From Diacronema lutheri (Eukaryota; Haptophyta; Pavlovophyceae; Pavlovales; Pavlovaceae): a stretch of DNA of 64,000 bases. The notes beneath the pieces are model-generated. The model was not told where the DNA came from. It did not search any database and saw only the letters and a list, made by a program, of their open reading frames with translations. Numbering within the stretch: the first letter of the stretch is position 1; the number at the start of each line of letters is the position of its first letter. The stretch spans positions 124,001 through 188,000 of the forward strand of contig JAGTXO010000052.1 in the NCBI GenBank assembly GCA_019448385.1, read 5' to 3'. Below are positions 44,364 through 54,777 of this stretch, in pieces. Position numbers and translations under genes: made by a program.

Positions 44364-44624
44364 TTGGATGGTGACCTAGCCGCGCGCCATTTTTGAACGG
44401 GCTAAACACCCAATCTTTAAAATCCAGCTGCGCGGTCGTAAAAGCGTCGTCGTTACATTACGCGCTTGCACGCGGCGAGGTGCGGGCAACCCCCGACGGC
44501 GACAGCGGCGCGGCGCGCGCGGGTCGCACCCGCCGCGCCCATTGACGCGCCGCGCGAGCGACCACCGCGGCACGGCGCGCGCCATTGGTTTGCAGGTCAC
44601 CGACGTATTCAGCTCAACCGCCCA
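44364..44624. promoter_or_regulatory. Divergent intergenic region, RCC1 gene / ATP-grasp gene
   Basis: 261 bp between start codons. TTTGCAG at 44589-44595 resembles a 3' splice site ahead of the ATP-grasp ATG, so a 5'-UTR intron is possible. Confidence 0.4.
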
Positions 44625-47600
44625 ATGAGCCGCACCGACATCATCCCGGGCGTGAGCATCCCGAGCGCGCTCGTCGCCAACCTGTACGACAAGAACGCCG
44701 AGCCTGACGACAAGCTCGCGCAGCAGGTCGCGCAAGAGCAGATCATTTATGTGATTGAGGCGCGCGGTGGCGACGACAAGAACGTGCACGGCCACGTCGC
44801 CGGCGCGGTCGCGACGGCGAACAAGATCATCGACGCGCAGATCAACTCTGCACCGATCTTCTACGCGTGGAAGGACCACGAAGAGGTGAAGGCGACGCTC
44901 ATGCAGCCCAATGTGATCGGCGCGGTGCTCATGACGGGTACCGTTTTGCCTGAGTACTCGCAGGCCAAGCTCGACGGCTTGATGGCCGAGTTCAAGGCGG
45001 CAGGCAAGCTGGTGGGCGCCTCGATCTACGAGGCCGGCGTGCCCGAACGGTACAGCACCAAGCTGCCCAACCCGGAAGGCGCAAAGTACAAGCTCGCGGT
45101 GATCGAGTTTGTGATTCCCGGCGCGAAGAACGGCGGCTCGGACAAGGGCCCCGACGGCCACCGCGTCGACTCGATCCCGATCGCCAACGGCATCATCAAG
45201 GCCGGCGGCTCATGCGACCTCATCCGCTACGAGTTTGACAAGCACGATGCGTTCGCCGCCGAGGTTGAGGCGTTCGACGCGGTGCTCGTGCGGATCAACC
45301 CAGGCCAGCTCTCGCAGGGCACGACGCCGGGCACGCAGCAGCGCTTCGACGACCTGATGAACTCGCTGCTCGCCAAGGGCAAGCTCGTCTGGTCATCGCC
45401 CGGCGTGCAGACGTGCATGGGCGCCAAGGACGCGCTCGTCAAGATCAACCACATGTCGGTCGGGCTGCCCGACACATTCGCCTACTACGAGAAGTCTGAG
45501 CTCGAGGCCGGCTTCAAGAAGACGTGCGCCTTCCAGCCGCGCGTGATCAAGCAGAACCGCGGCTCTGCGGGCGAGGGCATCTGGCTCTGCTGGCTCGAGG
45601 GCAAGGACTACTGCACAAACTTTGGCGACGCGATGCTCGAGGATGACGACAAGCTCAAGCTGATGGAGATGAACGACAACCACGTCGAGTACCACACCGT
45701 CAAGGAGTTTGTCACCTTCTGCGTCGAGGGGCCCGACGCGGAGGGTGCCGGTGCGCGCGCACGCGCGCACACCACGCCGGCGCGCCGCCGAGGTTGCGCG
45801 CGCGGGCGCACGCGGACGCTCACGAACCCGTGCCCACCCCTATACCTGCTCGTGCGTCACCCGTCCGCCCGCCCTCTCTTGCCGCAGGCGAGTGGAAGTC
45901 GACCTTCCCGGGCAAGTACTTGGAGGGTGGCAAGGCGGCGGGCGGGCAGCTCGTCGACCAGCGGCTGCTGCCGCGCATCTCCGAGGGCGAGGTGCGCATG
46001 CTGATGGTCGGGCCGGTGCTGCAGATGATCATCCACAAGAAGCCTGAGGGCGGCCTTTCCGCCGTGGGTGGCAACTCGGCGTACACCTACTTCAAGCCCG
46101 GCTGCAAGGAGTACGAGACCCTCGAGCGCAAGTTCATCGATGAGGACATCCCGCAGCTCATGAAGGCCCTTGAGATCGAGAACGACCCGCTGCCGATCCT
46201 GTGGACGGGCGACTTCATCCCGCGCGACGGCGACACGCCCGGCTCGACCGAGTACGTCGTCGGCGAGTTCAACTGCTCGTGCGTCGGCATCTCAAAGTTC
46301 CAGGCGGTCTGCGGCGGCGAGCAGACGCTCGCCGACGTGTCCGACGCCGATTACTACGATGCGTGCAAGTTGACCGACCTGATGGGCACGACGGCGATCA
46401 TGATGCTCGACCAGAAGAAGCGCCCCCCGCGGTACAACACCAAGCTGCCCAACCCGGAAGGCGCAAAGTACAAGCTCGCGGTGATCGAGTTTGTGATCCC
46501 CGGTGCGAAGAACGGCGGCTCGGACAAGGGCCCCGACGGCCACCGCGTCGACTCGATCCCGATCGCCAACGGCATCATCAAGGCCGGCGGCTCATGCGAC
46601 CTCATCCGCTACGAGTTTGACAAGCACGATGCGTTCGCCGCCGAGGTTGAGGCGTTCGACGCGGTGCTCGTGCGGATCAACCCGGGCCAGCTCTCGCAGG
46701 GCACGACGCCGGGCACGCAGCAGCGCTTCGACGACCTGATGAACTCGCTGCTCGCCAAGGGCAAGCTCGTCTGGTCATCGCCCGGCGTGCAGACGTGCAT
46801 GGGCGCCAAGGACGCGCTCGTCAAGATCAACCACATGTCGGTCGGGCTGCCCGACACATTCGCCTACTACGAGAAGTCCGAGCTCGAGGCCGGCTTCAAG
46901 AAGACGTGCGCCTTCCAGCCGCGCGTGATCAAGCAGAACCGCGGCTCTGCGGGCGAGGGCATCTGGCTCTGCTGGCTCGAGGGCAAGGACTACTGCACAA
47001 ACTTTGGCGACGCGATGCTCGAGGATGACGACAAGCTCAAGCTGATGGAGATGAACGACAACCACGTCGAGTACCACACCGTCAAGGAGTTTATCACCTT
47101 CTGCGTCGAGGGGCCCGACGCGGAGGGTGCCGGTGCGCGCGCACGCGCGCACGCCACGCCGGCGCGCCGCCGAGGTTGCGCGCGCGGGCGCACGCGGACG
47201 CTCACGAACCCGTGCCCACCCCTATACCTGCTCGTGCGTCACCCGTCCGCCCGCCCTCTCTTGCCGCAGGCGAGTGGAAGTCGACCTTCCCGGGCAAGTA
47301 CTTGGAGGGTGGCAAGGCGGCGGGCGGGCAGCTCGTCGACCAGCGGCTGCTGCCGCGCATCTCCGAGGGCGAGGTGCGCATGCTGATGGTCGGGCCGGTG
47401 CTGCAGATGATCATCCACAAGAAGCCTGAGGGCGGCCTCTCCGCCGTGGGTGGCAACTCGGCGTACACCTACTTCAAGCCCGGCTGCAAGGAGTACGAGA
47501 CCCTCGAGCGCAAGTTCATCGATGAGGACATCCCGCAGCTCATGAAGGCCCTTGAGATCGAGAACGACCCGCTGCCGATCCTGTGGACGGGCGACTTCAT

Positions 47601-47814
47601 CCCGCGCGACGGCGACACGCCCGGCTCGACCGAGTACGTCGTCGGCGAGTTCAACTGCTCGTGCGTCGGCATCTCAAAGTTCCAGGCGGTCTGCGGCGGC
47701 GAGCAGACGCTCGCCGACGTGTCTGACGCCGACTATTATGAGGCGTGCGAATTGACCGACCTGATGGGCACGACGGCGATCATGATGCTCGACCAGAAGA
47801 AGGCGAGCGCCTAG
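44625..47814 (+). CDS. ATP-grasp-like protein (Cj0069/DUF6815 type) with tandemly duplicated core
   Basis: Exons 44625-45744, 45888-47126 and 47270-47814 give about 967 residues. A unique N-terminal part (residues 1-140) is followed by two near-identical copies of a roughly 410-residue core. Each copy begins KLPNPEGAKYKLAVIEFV and contains DAVLVRINPGQLSQG, VWSSPGVQTCMGAKDALVKI, RVIKQNRGSAGEGIWLCWLEG, LMVGPVLQMIIHKKPEGGLS and YVVGEFNCSCVGISKFQAVC. The Lys-Gln-Asn-Arg-Gly-Ser...Gly-Glu-Gly block and the overall order match the bacterial Cj0069/DUF6815 proteins, an ATP-grasp-type family, from memory; a ligase substrate is unknown. A 143-nt intron lies at the same place in each copy, donor GGTGCCGG, acceptor TTGCCGCAG. 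No targeting leader is seen. Confidence 0.8.
45048..47802 (+). repeat. 1382-bp tandem intragenic duplication
   Basis: Copy 1 (45048-46429) and copy 2 (46430-47802) are offset by exactly 1382 bp and are almost identical in exon and intron. Differences seen include G/A in GTACA(G/A)CACC, GTCACC/ATCACC near 45711 and 47093, T/C in the intron near 45770/47152, and a changed cluster near 47746-47757. Confidence 0.95.
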
Positions 47815-47948
47815 GTGCGCGCCTGAGCTGGCGGATGGGAAGGGCCTGGGAGCTGTTTGCGCAGCCTTTCGTCTGCGCGCCAGCTGAGTGCTCAGTCGCG
47901 TCGCACGGCATCATTGGATTCGGACGAACGGATCGGCATTGCATGAGC

Positions 47949-49973
47949 TCAAGCCGGATCAGCAAATCCACGGTACTCTGAGCCCACGCCCTCGCGCACC
48001 GGGTTGAGCGCCTGCCGGTCCACCCGGCTAGCGAGCTGGAGCGGCTGCGTGCCCCCGCCCGACCCGACACGACCCATCTCATACTCCATCGGCTCAAATT
48101 CACCAGCGCGCCGCCACGTCTGCGCCGCGCCGTGCTTGCGCCGCGCATACAAGCGCGCTCCGACGATGCCTGCGAGGCCGAGCAGCAGCAGCACGGCCAC
48201 GATGCCAAACACTCCGCCTGCGCCGACGCCGCTCTTTGACCCGTCAAGCGCCGTGCCAGCCGACGGCCCAGAGATGGCGGGCGGGCGGCTCGGGCTCGGC
48301 GGCGAGGCGCGCAACGGGGGTGGCGACGGGCTCGGTCGCGGGCTTGCCTTTGGCGACGGGCTTGGCATGAGCGGCGACTGGCCGCACTTGGACGGCGCGT
48401 AGGTGCACAGCCGCGGGTCGATTGGGCAGCCATCGCTGCACGCCGCGCTCCTAGCCGTCCACGCGCACATCTTGAGCGTGCACGCTTCGCACGATGGCTG
48501 CGCCGCGCACACGCGCGCCTTTGGAGGCGGCGGGCTGGGCGGCGGCGGCGGTCGCGACGGCGGCGAATGCGGCGGCGGCCGTTCGCCCGCTACAGAAGGC
48601 GGCGACCGCGGCGGTGGTCGTGCGCTCGAAGATGACGGCGGCGAAGGCGCCGGCGAGACCGAAAGCGGCGGCGTGGGCGGAGAGGGCGGTGCGCCCGAGG
48701 ACGACGGCGGCAGCGCCGGCGAAGGCGCCGGCGAGACCGAAAGCGGCGGCGTGGGCGGAGAGGGCGGCGCGCCCGAGGACGACGGCGGCAGCGCCGGCGA
48801 AGGCGCCGGCGAGACCGAAAGCGGCGGCGTGGGCGGAGAGGGCGGCGCGCCCGAGGACGACGGCGGCAGCGCCGGCGGCGGCGCAGGCGGCGGCGTGGGC
48901 TGCGAGCTCGGCTCGCCCGCGGGCGGCGGCACAGGCGGTGAGGGTGGAGAAGGCTGCATGCTCGCCGCCGCCGGTGGCAGCAGCGACGGCAGCAGCAGCG
49001 GCGGCGGCGGCAGCGGCGGCGGCGGCAGCGGCGGCGTAACGGGCGGCGAAGCAGGCCGCGTGCCCGAGGCCGACGGCGGCGGTGATGGCGGCGGGAGCGG
49101 GGGAGGGCGCGGAGGCATGCTCGGCGGCGGTGGCGACGGCGGCGGCATGGGAGCGCGTGCGCTCGCCCCAGACGGCGGCGACGATGGCGGTGCGGACGGA
49201 GAGGGCTGCGCGCCCGTCGCAGATGGCGGCGGCGATGATGGTGGAGGCGGGGAGGGAGTAGAGAGCGGAGGCGACGACGGCGGAAGCACAGGCGATGCGG
49301 GCCGCGCGCCCGCGGCCGACGGCGGCGGCGACGGCGGCGGCGAAGGCGGCGAGAACGATGGCGACGGCGGCAAGGGCGGAGGCGGAGGCGCATGCGGCGA
49401 GACGCGTGGCGGCGGCGGCGGCGAACGCCCGTGTGGAGAGGGCGGAGGTGCAGATGCCGTAGCGTTCGATGGCGCGGGCGGAGGTGCAGGTGAGGGCGGC
49501 GGGGTAGGCAGCAAGGGCAAGGGCGACGGCGGCGCGGCGACGAGAACGCCGCAACCAATACGCGTCCCGTCGGCTGCATGCACGACGAATGCGTGCCCGA
49601 CGACGGGCAGCGATTCGCCCTGCACGCTGAAGCCCGCATGCTCTGAGTCCACCTTGGCCTCGCCCTGCAGGTTGGTGGTCGTGCCGACACCAGACCAAGG
49701 ATCCTCCGAGAGGGTTGCGAAGTAGTGGTCACCCGCGTCCTCGCACGACGTCCCCTCGTGCACGTGGTACTCGACCCTGCTGGCCGGCGCAAGACCTGTC
49801 AGCACGCCTGCGAGCTGGATCCCGGCCGCGCCGTCGCTCGCCTCCACAGAGCCGCTCGGCACGTTGGGACCCACGTAGCCGGGGTAGCGGCCGAGTACGG
49901 CGGTCGCACTCGAGATCGCCTCCGCCGACCCGACCAGGAGGACGACGGCCGCCGCTGCCCGCAGCATCGCCAT
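47949..49973 (-). CDS. Secreted Cu-only-SOD-like domain, Pro-rich stalk, single-pass membrane protein
   Basis: A 674-residue single exon. Signal peptide MAMLRAAAAVVLLVGSAEA. Residues about 48-155 form a Cu/Zn-SOD-like domain: YHVHEGTSC, AGDHYF, VVGHAFVVHAADGTRIGCGVL. This keeps the HxH pair, a third His, the last Cu-ligand His, the two disulfide Cys and the Arg before GCG. No zinc-loop histidines are present, as in Cu-only SODs. About 350 residues of PPSP-rich, hydroxyproline-type stalk follow, including three 26-residue repeats. A Cys-rich module (CEACTLKMCAWTARSAAC) comes next, then a TM helix (VFGIVAVLLLLGLAGIVGARLY) and a short basic/acidic tail. Likely a cell-surface or extracellular-matrix protein handling superoxide or copper (inference). 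Confidence 0.82.
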   Translation of the reverse strand: MAMLRAAAAVVLLVGSAEAISSATAVLGRYPGYVGPNVPSGSVEASDGAAGIQLAGVLTGLAPASRVEYHVHEGTSCEDAGDHYFATLSEDPWSGVGTTTNLQGEAKVDSEHAGFSVQGESLPVVGHAFVVHAADGTRIGCGVLVAAPPSPLPLLPTPPPSPAPPPAPSNATASAPPPSPHGRSPPPPPRVSPHAPPPPPLPPSPSFSPPSPPPSPPPSAAGARPASPVLPPSSPPLSTPSPPPPSSPPPSATGAQPSPSAPPSSPPSGASARAPMPPPSPPPPSMPPRPPPLPPPSPPPSASGTRPASPPVTPPLPPPPLPPPPLLLPSLLPPAAASMQPSPPSPPVPPPAGEPSSQPTPPPAPPPALPPSSSGAPPSPPTPPLSVSPAPSPALPPSSSGAPPSPPTPPLSVSPAPSPALPPSSSGAPPSPPTPPLSVSPAPSPPSSSSARPPPRSPPSVAGERPPPHSPPSRPPPPPSPPPPKARVCAAQPSCEACTLKMCAWTARSAACSDGCPIDPRLCTYAPSKCGQSPLMPSPSPKASPRPSPSPPPLRASPPSPSRPPAISGPSAGTALDGSKSGVGAGGVFGIVAVLLLLGLAGIVGARLYARRKHGAAQTWRRAGEFEPMEYEMGRVGSGGGTQPLQLASRVDRQALNPVREGVGSEYRGFADPA
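48643..48876 (+). repeat. 78-bp tandem repeat, three copies
   Basis: Copies start at 48643, 48721 and 48799, nearly identical, encoding on the minus strand a 26-residue Pro/Ser-rich unit (PPSSSGAPPSPPTPPLSVS) in the stalk of the SOD-like protein. The unit keeps the frame. Confidence 0.93.
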
Positions 49974-50114
49974 TCAGGCCTGTGTGGAGCTCGGGGCGTA
50001 CTTATGAGTCACGCAACGCGGGTGACATACGCCAAAACGCCCGCCCGATCGGCGGCGCCCGTGATGACGCGAAGATTGTGAGAGAGGTGCCAATTTGCAA
50101 CGCGTGCCGCGCGC
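49974..50114. promoter_or_regulatory. Divergent intergenic region, 141 bp
   Basis: Separates the start codons of the SOD-like gene and the nucleotidyltransferase/transporter gene. No recognisable element. Confidence 0.35.
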
Positions 50115-52865
50115 ATGCGGCACGCGTCTCCCACGTGCGCGTTGGTGGGCACTGATGAAGTGTACGCGATCGACGCCGCGCAAGTCGCGGCGGAGCTCGA
50201 GTGCTCGGCGCGCGAGCTGCTCGAATCGCTGCGCGACGGCGAGGCGGCCGCGTTCCCGATTCGGCAACTGCCCGAGAGCGGCGGCGGCGAGCGGCGCGCG
50301 GTAGCCGACGAGCCCGTCGGGCAGGTCGAGTGGCACTCGAATTTGGCATACAGGCCGCCTGCGCTCGCGCACACGCCGGCCGTGCGGCGCGCGCTCATCT
50401 CGACGGTGCCGCGCGATGGGAGGGTGGAGCCGAGCGGCGAGGAGCGCGACCTCATGCGCTTCGGCGCGCACCCGATCCTGCTGCAGGCACTGCGCCAGAT
50501 CGCCGACGCGGGGGTCGACGACGTACTCATTGTCGGCGCGGGCGCCAAGCTCGAGACTGTGCGGCACGTCGTGCACGGCTCGCCGCTCGTGCGATTCATG
50601 CGCGTGCGATTTTGCGACGCGCTCGCCGATGGCGCGGAAGCCCCTCGCCCGGCCGAGCGCCACGCGCGCTCGCTGCTCGCCGCGCGCAGCGAGTTTGACG
50701 ACGGCGAGCCGTTCCTGCTGTGCACGGCCGACCACTGCTGCGAGAGCGCGCTCGTCCGCGCCCTCTCCGATGTTGAGCTGCCGTCTGGCGTGCACGGTGC
50801 AGTGCTCACGAGCAGCGCGGCCGGCGTGAGCGCGCCGCATGGTTGTGCGAGCGGCTCGCTCCGCGTCGACGCCGACGCGCGCGGCGTCGTGCGCGCGATC
50901 GGCTGTGGGCTCTCCGAGGAGCTGCCCATCGAGGCCGGCCTCTTCCTCCTCGACAGGACCATCTTCGCCGCGCTCGACCGCCTCGACGCGTCCGCCGGCG
51001 CGAGCGCCGGCGCGGGGGCGCCCACGCGCGCGCGCACGCTGTCGCTCGGCGACGCGCTCGCGCTGCTCGCGTCCGAGCGCGCGCTTCTCGCGGTCGACGC
51101 GGGCGCGCGGCTGTGGTGCTCCGTTGATGCGATGCCATTGTGTGCTCAGGCGCACGTCGCAACGCTCGACTCGCTCGAGCTCGCGCGCGGCGCGGAGCCG
51201 CGGCCCGCGCCGCGGCGGTCGGCATCCGCCTCTTCGCCGCCGCCGCGCGCGGGCGCGGCGGCGTCGCGCGCGTCGCCATACGCGTGCGCGACACAGCTGT
51301 CGCACGCGAGCGACGGCCCGCTCACGTCGCCGCTCCTCGGCGACGTGGCGGCCGCGGCGAGCGACGTGCAGCGCGAGCGCGACGCGCCGGTGCACGAGCC
51401 GCCGATCGCGGAGGTGCGCTCGCTGCTCCACCTGCCGTTGCTGCCAACGGGAATTGATTTGATCTCAATCTCTACCGCGATCGGCGCGTCCGAGCCGCAC
51501 GGCGGCGCGGCGCGCGCCGCGCCGCACCGCGCGACGCACGTCGCGCGCTCGCCGCCGTCGCCCCGTCGCGGCGCGCTCGACGAGCGGCTCCTTGTCGAGA
51601 TCGAGCGCGCGGCGGGCGCGGAGGAGGCGCTGATCGAGGTGGTGCCCGTGCGCGAGGGCGAGCGCGCGCTCGACACGCTCAAGCTCACGACGACGAGCGC
51701 GGTGGGCGAGCCCGTGCACGTGCAGCTGACAGTGCAAAGGTCAGTACCAGCGATTGGCTGGGTGATTCTGCTCGTCGGGCTGCTCTGCATGTCGTCGAGC
51801 GAGCTGGGCTTCCGCGCGGTCGGCGACGACGTCTCGCTGCTCGTCCGACTGAGCTGGCGTTTTCAGCTCGCCACGCTATTCCTCCTCCCCTGGGCACTCG
51901 TTCGCATCTCGTCGTCAGGCCGCGTGCGCGCGTCGCTTGCGCATCCGCTCCACTGGCTCCTTGTCCTCGTCGCGGCGGCGGGCTGGTGGTTCCACTTCCT
52001 GTCGTTCGCGGTCGCGCTGCTGCTCATGCCCGCGCCCGCCGCGCTGCTCTTCAACAACATGGTTCCCCTCATCCTGCTCGCTGTGCGCGTGCTGCGCTGC
52101 GCGCCGCTCACCGCCGCCGAGGGCCTCGGCGCGCTCGTCGCGCTCGGCGGCTCGGTCATCCTCGCGCTTTCGCACTCGGCGCACGCTCGCGGTGGCGCGC
52201 GCGCGCCGCCCGCCGCGACGGTCGAGCTGCCGCTCCTCGGCGCCGCGATCGCGTTCAGCGGCGCGTTCGGCGGCGTCGCCTACATGCTCGCGTGCAAGCG
52301 CCTGCGGCCCGTGATGGAGCCCGTGCGCGCAGCGCCGCGCGGCGCGGCGCTCGGCCGCGCGCGCGCGCATCGTGCCGCCCTCACAACGCCGCGCCGCGCG
52401 CACCCCGCCGCGCCGCGCCCCGCCGCGCCGCGCCGCGCCGCGCGGACCGCCACCCACCAGGTCGTCCAGTTTGCACTCATCTGCTTCATCGCGTGGCTCC
52501 TCATGCTGCCCGTCGTCGCGACGCAGCACGACCCGCACCCCGCGCGCTTCGGCGCGGGCGAGAACGACATCTTTGGCTGGGTGCGCGCCGACAAAGCGGC
52601 ACGCGCGCTCGGCGCCGCGTTCGTGTGCGAGGTGATGGGCAACCTGTCCGTCGTCGTCGCGCTCAAGTACGTCTCGCCGCTCGTCGTCTCGGTCATCACG
52701 CTGCTCAGCCCGCTCGTCGCCGGCTTCGCGGGGATGGCGATCGGCGAGCCGGCGCCGACGGTGATGGCGTGGGTCGGCATGGGGACGACGCTCTGCGGCA
52801 CTGCCGCTGTCGTCGTTGGCGCGAGCACGTCGAGCACGACAGTCGACATCGGACTCGCCCACTGA
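50115..52865 (+). CDS. Nucleotidyltransferase-like domain fused to a DMT/EamA transporter
   Basis: Exons 50115-52322 and 52461-52865; the 138-nt intron (GTGCGC...ACCCACCAG) joins VMEP to VVQFALICFIAW in phase, giving about 870 residues. The N-terminal 340 residues look like a GT-A nucleotidyltransferase: HPILLQALRQIADAGVDDVLIVG, EPFLLCTADHCCESALVRAL (sugar-phosphate transferases have an SDH or GD here), GVVRAIGCGLSEELPIEAGLFL, RTLSLGDALALLASE. A low-complexity linker leads to the C-terminal half, a DMT/EamA carrier of 8-10 spans (VILLVGLLCMSSSELGFRAV, AAALLFNNMVPLILLAVRVL-like helices, GLGALVALGGSVILAL, VSVITLLSPLVAGFAGMAIG). Possibly makes an activated sugar or alcohol phosphate next to its carrier, though the N-terminal fold assignment is tentative. 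Confidence 0.72.
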   Translation: MRHASPTCALVGTDEVYAIDAAQVAAELECSARELLESLRDGEAAAFPIRQLPESGGGERRAVADEPVGQVEWHSNLAYRPPALAHTPAVRRALISTVPRDGRVEPSGEERDLMRFGAHPILLQALRQIADAGVDDVLIVGAGAKLETVRHVVHGSPLVRFMRVRFCDALADGAEAPRPAERHARSLLAARSEFDDGEPFLLCTADHCCESALVRALSDVELPSGVHGAVLTSSAAGVSAPHGCASGSLRVDADARGVVRAIGCGLSEELPIEAGLFLLDRTIFAALDRLDASAGASAGAGAPTRARTLSLGDALALLASERALLAVDAGARLWCSVDAMPLCAQAHVATLDSLELARGAEPRPAPRRSASASSPPPRAGAAASRASPYACATQLSHASDGPLTSPLLGDVAAAASDVQRERDAPVHEPPIAEVRSLLHLPLLPTGIDLISISTAIGASEPHGGAARAAPHRATHVARSPPSPRRGALDERLLVEIERAAGAEEALIEVVPVREGERALDTLKLTTTSAVGEPVHVQLTVQRSVPAIGWVILLVGLLCMSSSELGFRAVGDDVSLLVRLSWRFQLATLFLLPWALVRISSSGRVRASLAHPLHWLLVLVAAAGWWFHFLSFAVALLLMPAPAALLFNNMVPLILLAVRVLRCAPLTAAEGLGALVALGGSVILALSHSAHARGGARAPPAATVELPLLGAAIAFSGAFGGVAYMLACKRLRPVMEPVRAAPRGAALGRARAHRAALTTPRRAHPAAPRPAAPRRAARTATHQVVQFALICFIAWLLMLPVVATQHDPHPARFGAGENDIFGWVRADKAARALGAAFVCEVMGNLSVVVALKYVSPLVVSVITLLSPLVAGFAGMAIGEPAPTVMAWVGMGTTLCGTAAVVVGASTSSTTVDIGLAH

Positions 52866-53014
52866 GCGCTGGGCTGCGAGCGGCTGCGCGCGGACTCTTC
52901 GGCTGACTCAGAATTTCTGACTGACTGGCTGACGGACTCATCCACGCCCGCACTCGGACGGCCTCCAGACTGACCCACCCTCGAAGATCACTCGCCGCCG
53001 TCCGCAAGCCATTC

Positions 53015-54777
53015 ATGGACGAGTTCTCGGCGCAGATCGACGCGCTGAAGCGCGAGCCGGTGGCGCGGCTGCGCGAGCCGGAGCAGCTCGAGTGGCTGCT
53101 TCACGCGCTTGGCCGTGCGAATGAAGGTCGCCAGCTTGACGACGTGCGCCACCTGATCGAGGAGGCGCTCGACGGGCGCGACGGCCTTCCGGTGCTGCGC
53201 AGCGAGTTGGCGACGCGCTTCTTCGCGCTCGGGCTTAGCTCGGCACACGCGCCGGCGCGTCGGCTGGCATGCGAGCAGCTCGCACGACTAGCGACGCCCG
53301 ACGATGTGCGAACGCTCGTCGAGTCGGGCGCGCTCGCCTTGCTTGGCGCGCTCGTTGCCGACCCGGAGCTCGCTGTCGCGCACGCGGCGCGCGCGTGCCT
53401 CGTCGCGGCCGCGCGCAGCTGCGCGTCGTCCGAGCTCGAGCAGGACTTGGTACTCACGCCGCAGCTGCTCGCTGAGCTGAGCGGTTTTGCTTCGCGCCCC
53501 GGCCCGAAGAATGCGCCCGTGCGCATGCGCGCGCTTGAAGTGAGCGCGCAGTGCGCCTCTTTGTCGCCGCGCGCATTCGCCGCGTGCCAGCGCGCCGGGC
53601 TGCTCCAGATGGTGCGCGCCGCACGCGCAGCCCGGCGTCGCGCGCGCCTCGGCGTTGCACGCCGCGCGCGCCTGTGCCCGGCGCTTGGGCTGTGCGCGCG
53701 ACCAAGCGGAGCGTGCGCGCCGACCTCACGTGCGCGCCGACCCCGCGCGCGCGCGCCACGCCGCAGCTCGTCGGCAGCTGGCTGAGCGACGACGTGCTCG
53801 AGAAGCTCGCGGCGCTCGAGATCCTGCTCGACGTTGCCTCGGCATCGCCCGCCGGCCTCGCCCTCCTTGCCGGCGACGTGGGCGCGACGCCGACCGGCGC
53901 ACCTGCCGCGGCCGCGCCGCCCACCACGCCGGCGGTGCGTGACGCCCTCGCCGACGTCGTGCGCACGCTCGAGCAGAGCATCGACGGCACGCACCCGGAT
54001 GCGCTGAGCGCGGTGCTGCTCGCCGCGCCGATCCTCTCGTTCGTCGCGCGCCTCGCCACGGCGGGGGTCGCGCAGCACGCCGCGCTGCTCGAGCGCGGCG
54101 CGCTGCGCGCGAGCGGCCGCGCGCTCGCCGCCGCGCCGTCCGACGAGGTGGCGGTCGCGGCGCTCGACGCGTTGCAGGCGCTCGGCGGCAGCCACGGCGC
54201 GCGCGCGCTCGGTGAGCTGCTCGGGCAGACCGCCGCGCTCGAGCACATCTGCTCGCTCGCCGAGGAGGCGCGCACGCCGCGCGCGGTGCGCGCGGCCGCC
54301 GTGCGCGCGCTCGGCCGGCTGCTCGGCGCGGCGACGGCGGCGGGCGAGTTGCGCGCGGGCGAGTACGCGACGCTCGAGACGGCGGCGCAGCGCGCGCTTG
54401 CGCGCGAGAGCACTACGCTCGTGTCCGCGCTCCTCGCCGGCGCGACGAGCGCGGACGAGGAGATGCGGCACGCGTCCTTCGACTGCCTACACGCGCTCTG
54501 CCTCGGCGAGCGAGGCGCGCTGCTCGTCGCGTGCTGCGCACCGGCCGTCGGATGGCTCGCGGACGCGGCGGCCTTCCAGGCCGCGTCCGACGTGCCGCGC
54601 AAGCGCGACATCGCCGCGGCGCTGCTGCGCCACCCGCGCGCATGCGCGCACCTCCCTCCGAGCGCGCTCGCTGTACTCTCCGCCGGCGGCGGTGGCGGCG
54701 CGTCGGGCGCGAGCAATGGCCGCACCCGGCCGCGCGATGCGTCGGCGGCGGTCGAAGGCGACGCCGAGATGGGCTGA
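53015..54777 (+). CDS. PSMD5: 26S proteasome assembly chaperone PSMD5 (S5b/Hsm3-like)
   Basis: ARM/HEAT-repeat chaperone that binds the Rpt ring during assembly of the proteasome regulatory particle. Exons 53015-53611 and 53767-54777, joined in phase LLQM/LVGSWLSDDVLEKL, give 535 residues, close to the human 504. Visible helices include EWLLHALGRANEGRQLDDVRHLIEE, ARRLACEQLARLA, SWLSDDVLEKLAALEILLDVASASPAGLALL (the best PSMD5-like stretch), DEVAVAALDALQALGG and MRHASFDCLHALCLGERGALLVA. The assignment rests on whole-length helical pattern and that central block rather than on catalytic residues. The disordered tail ends DAEMG. It lies 149 bp downstream of the fusion gene on the same strand and converges on HEATR5. 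Confidence 0.72.
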
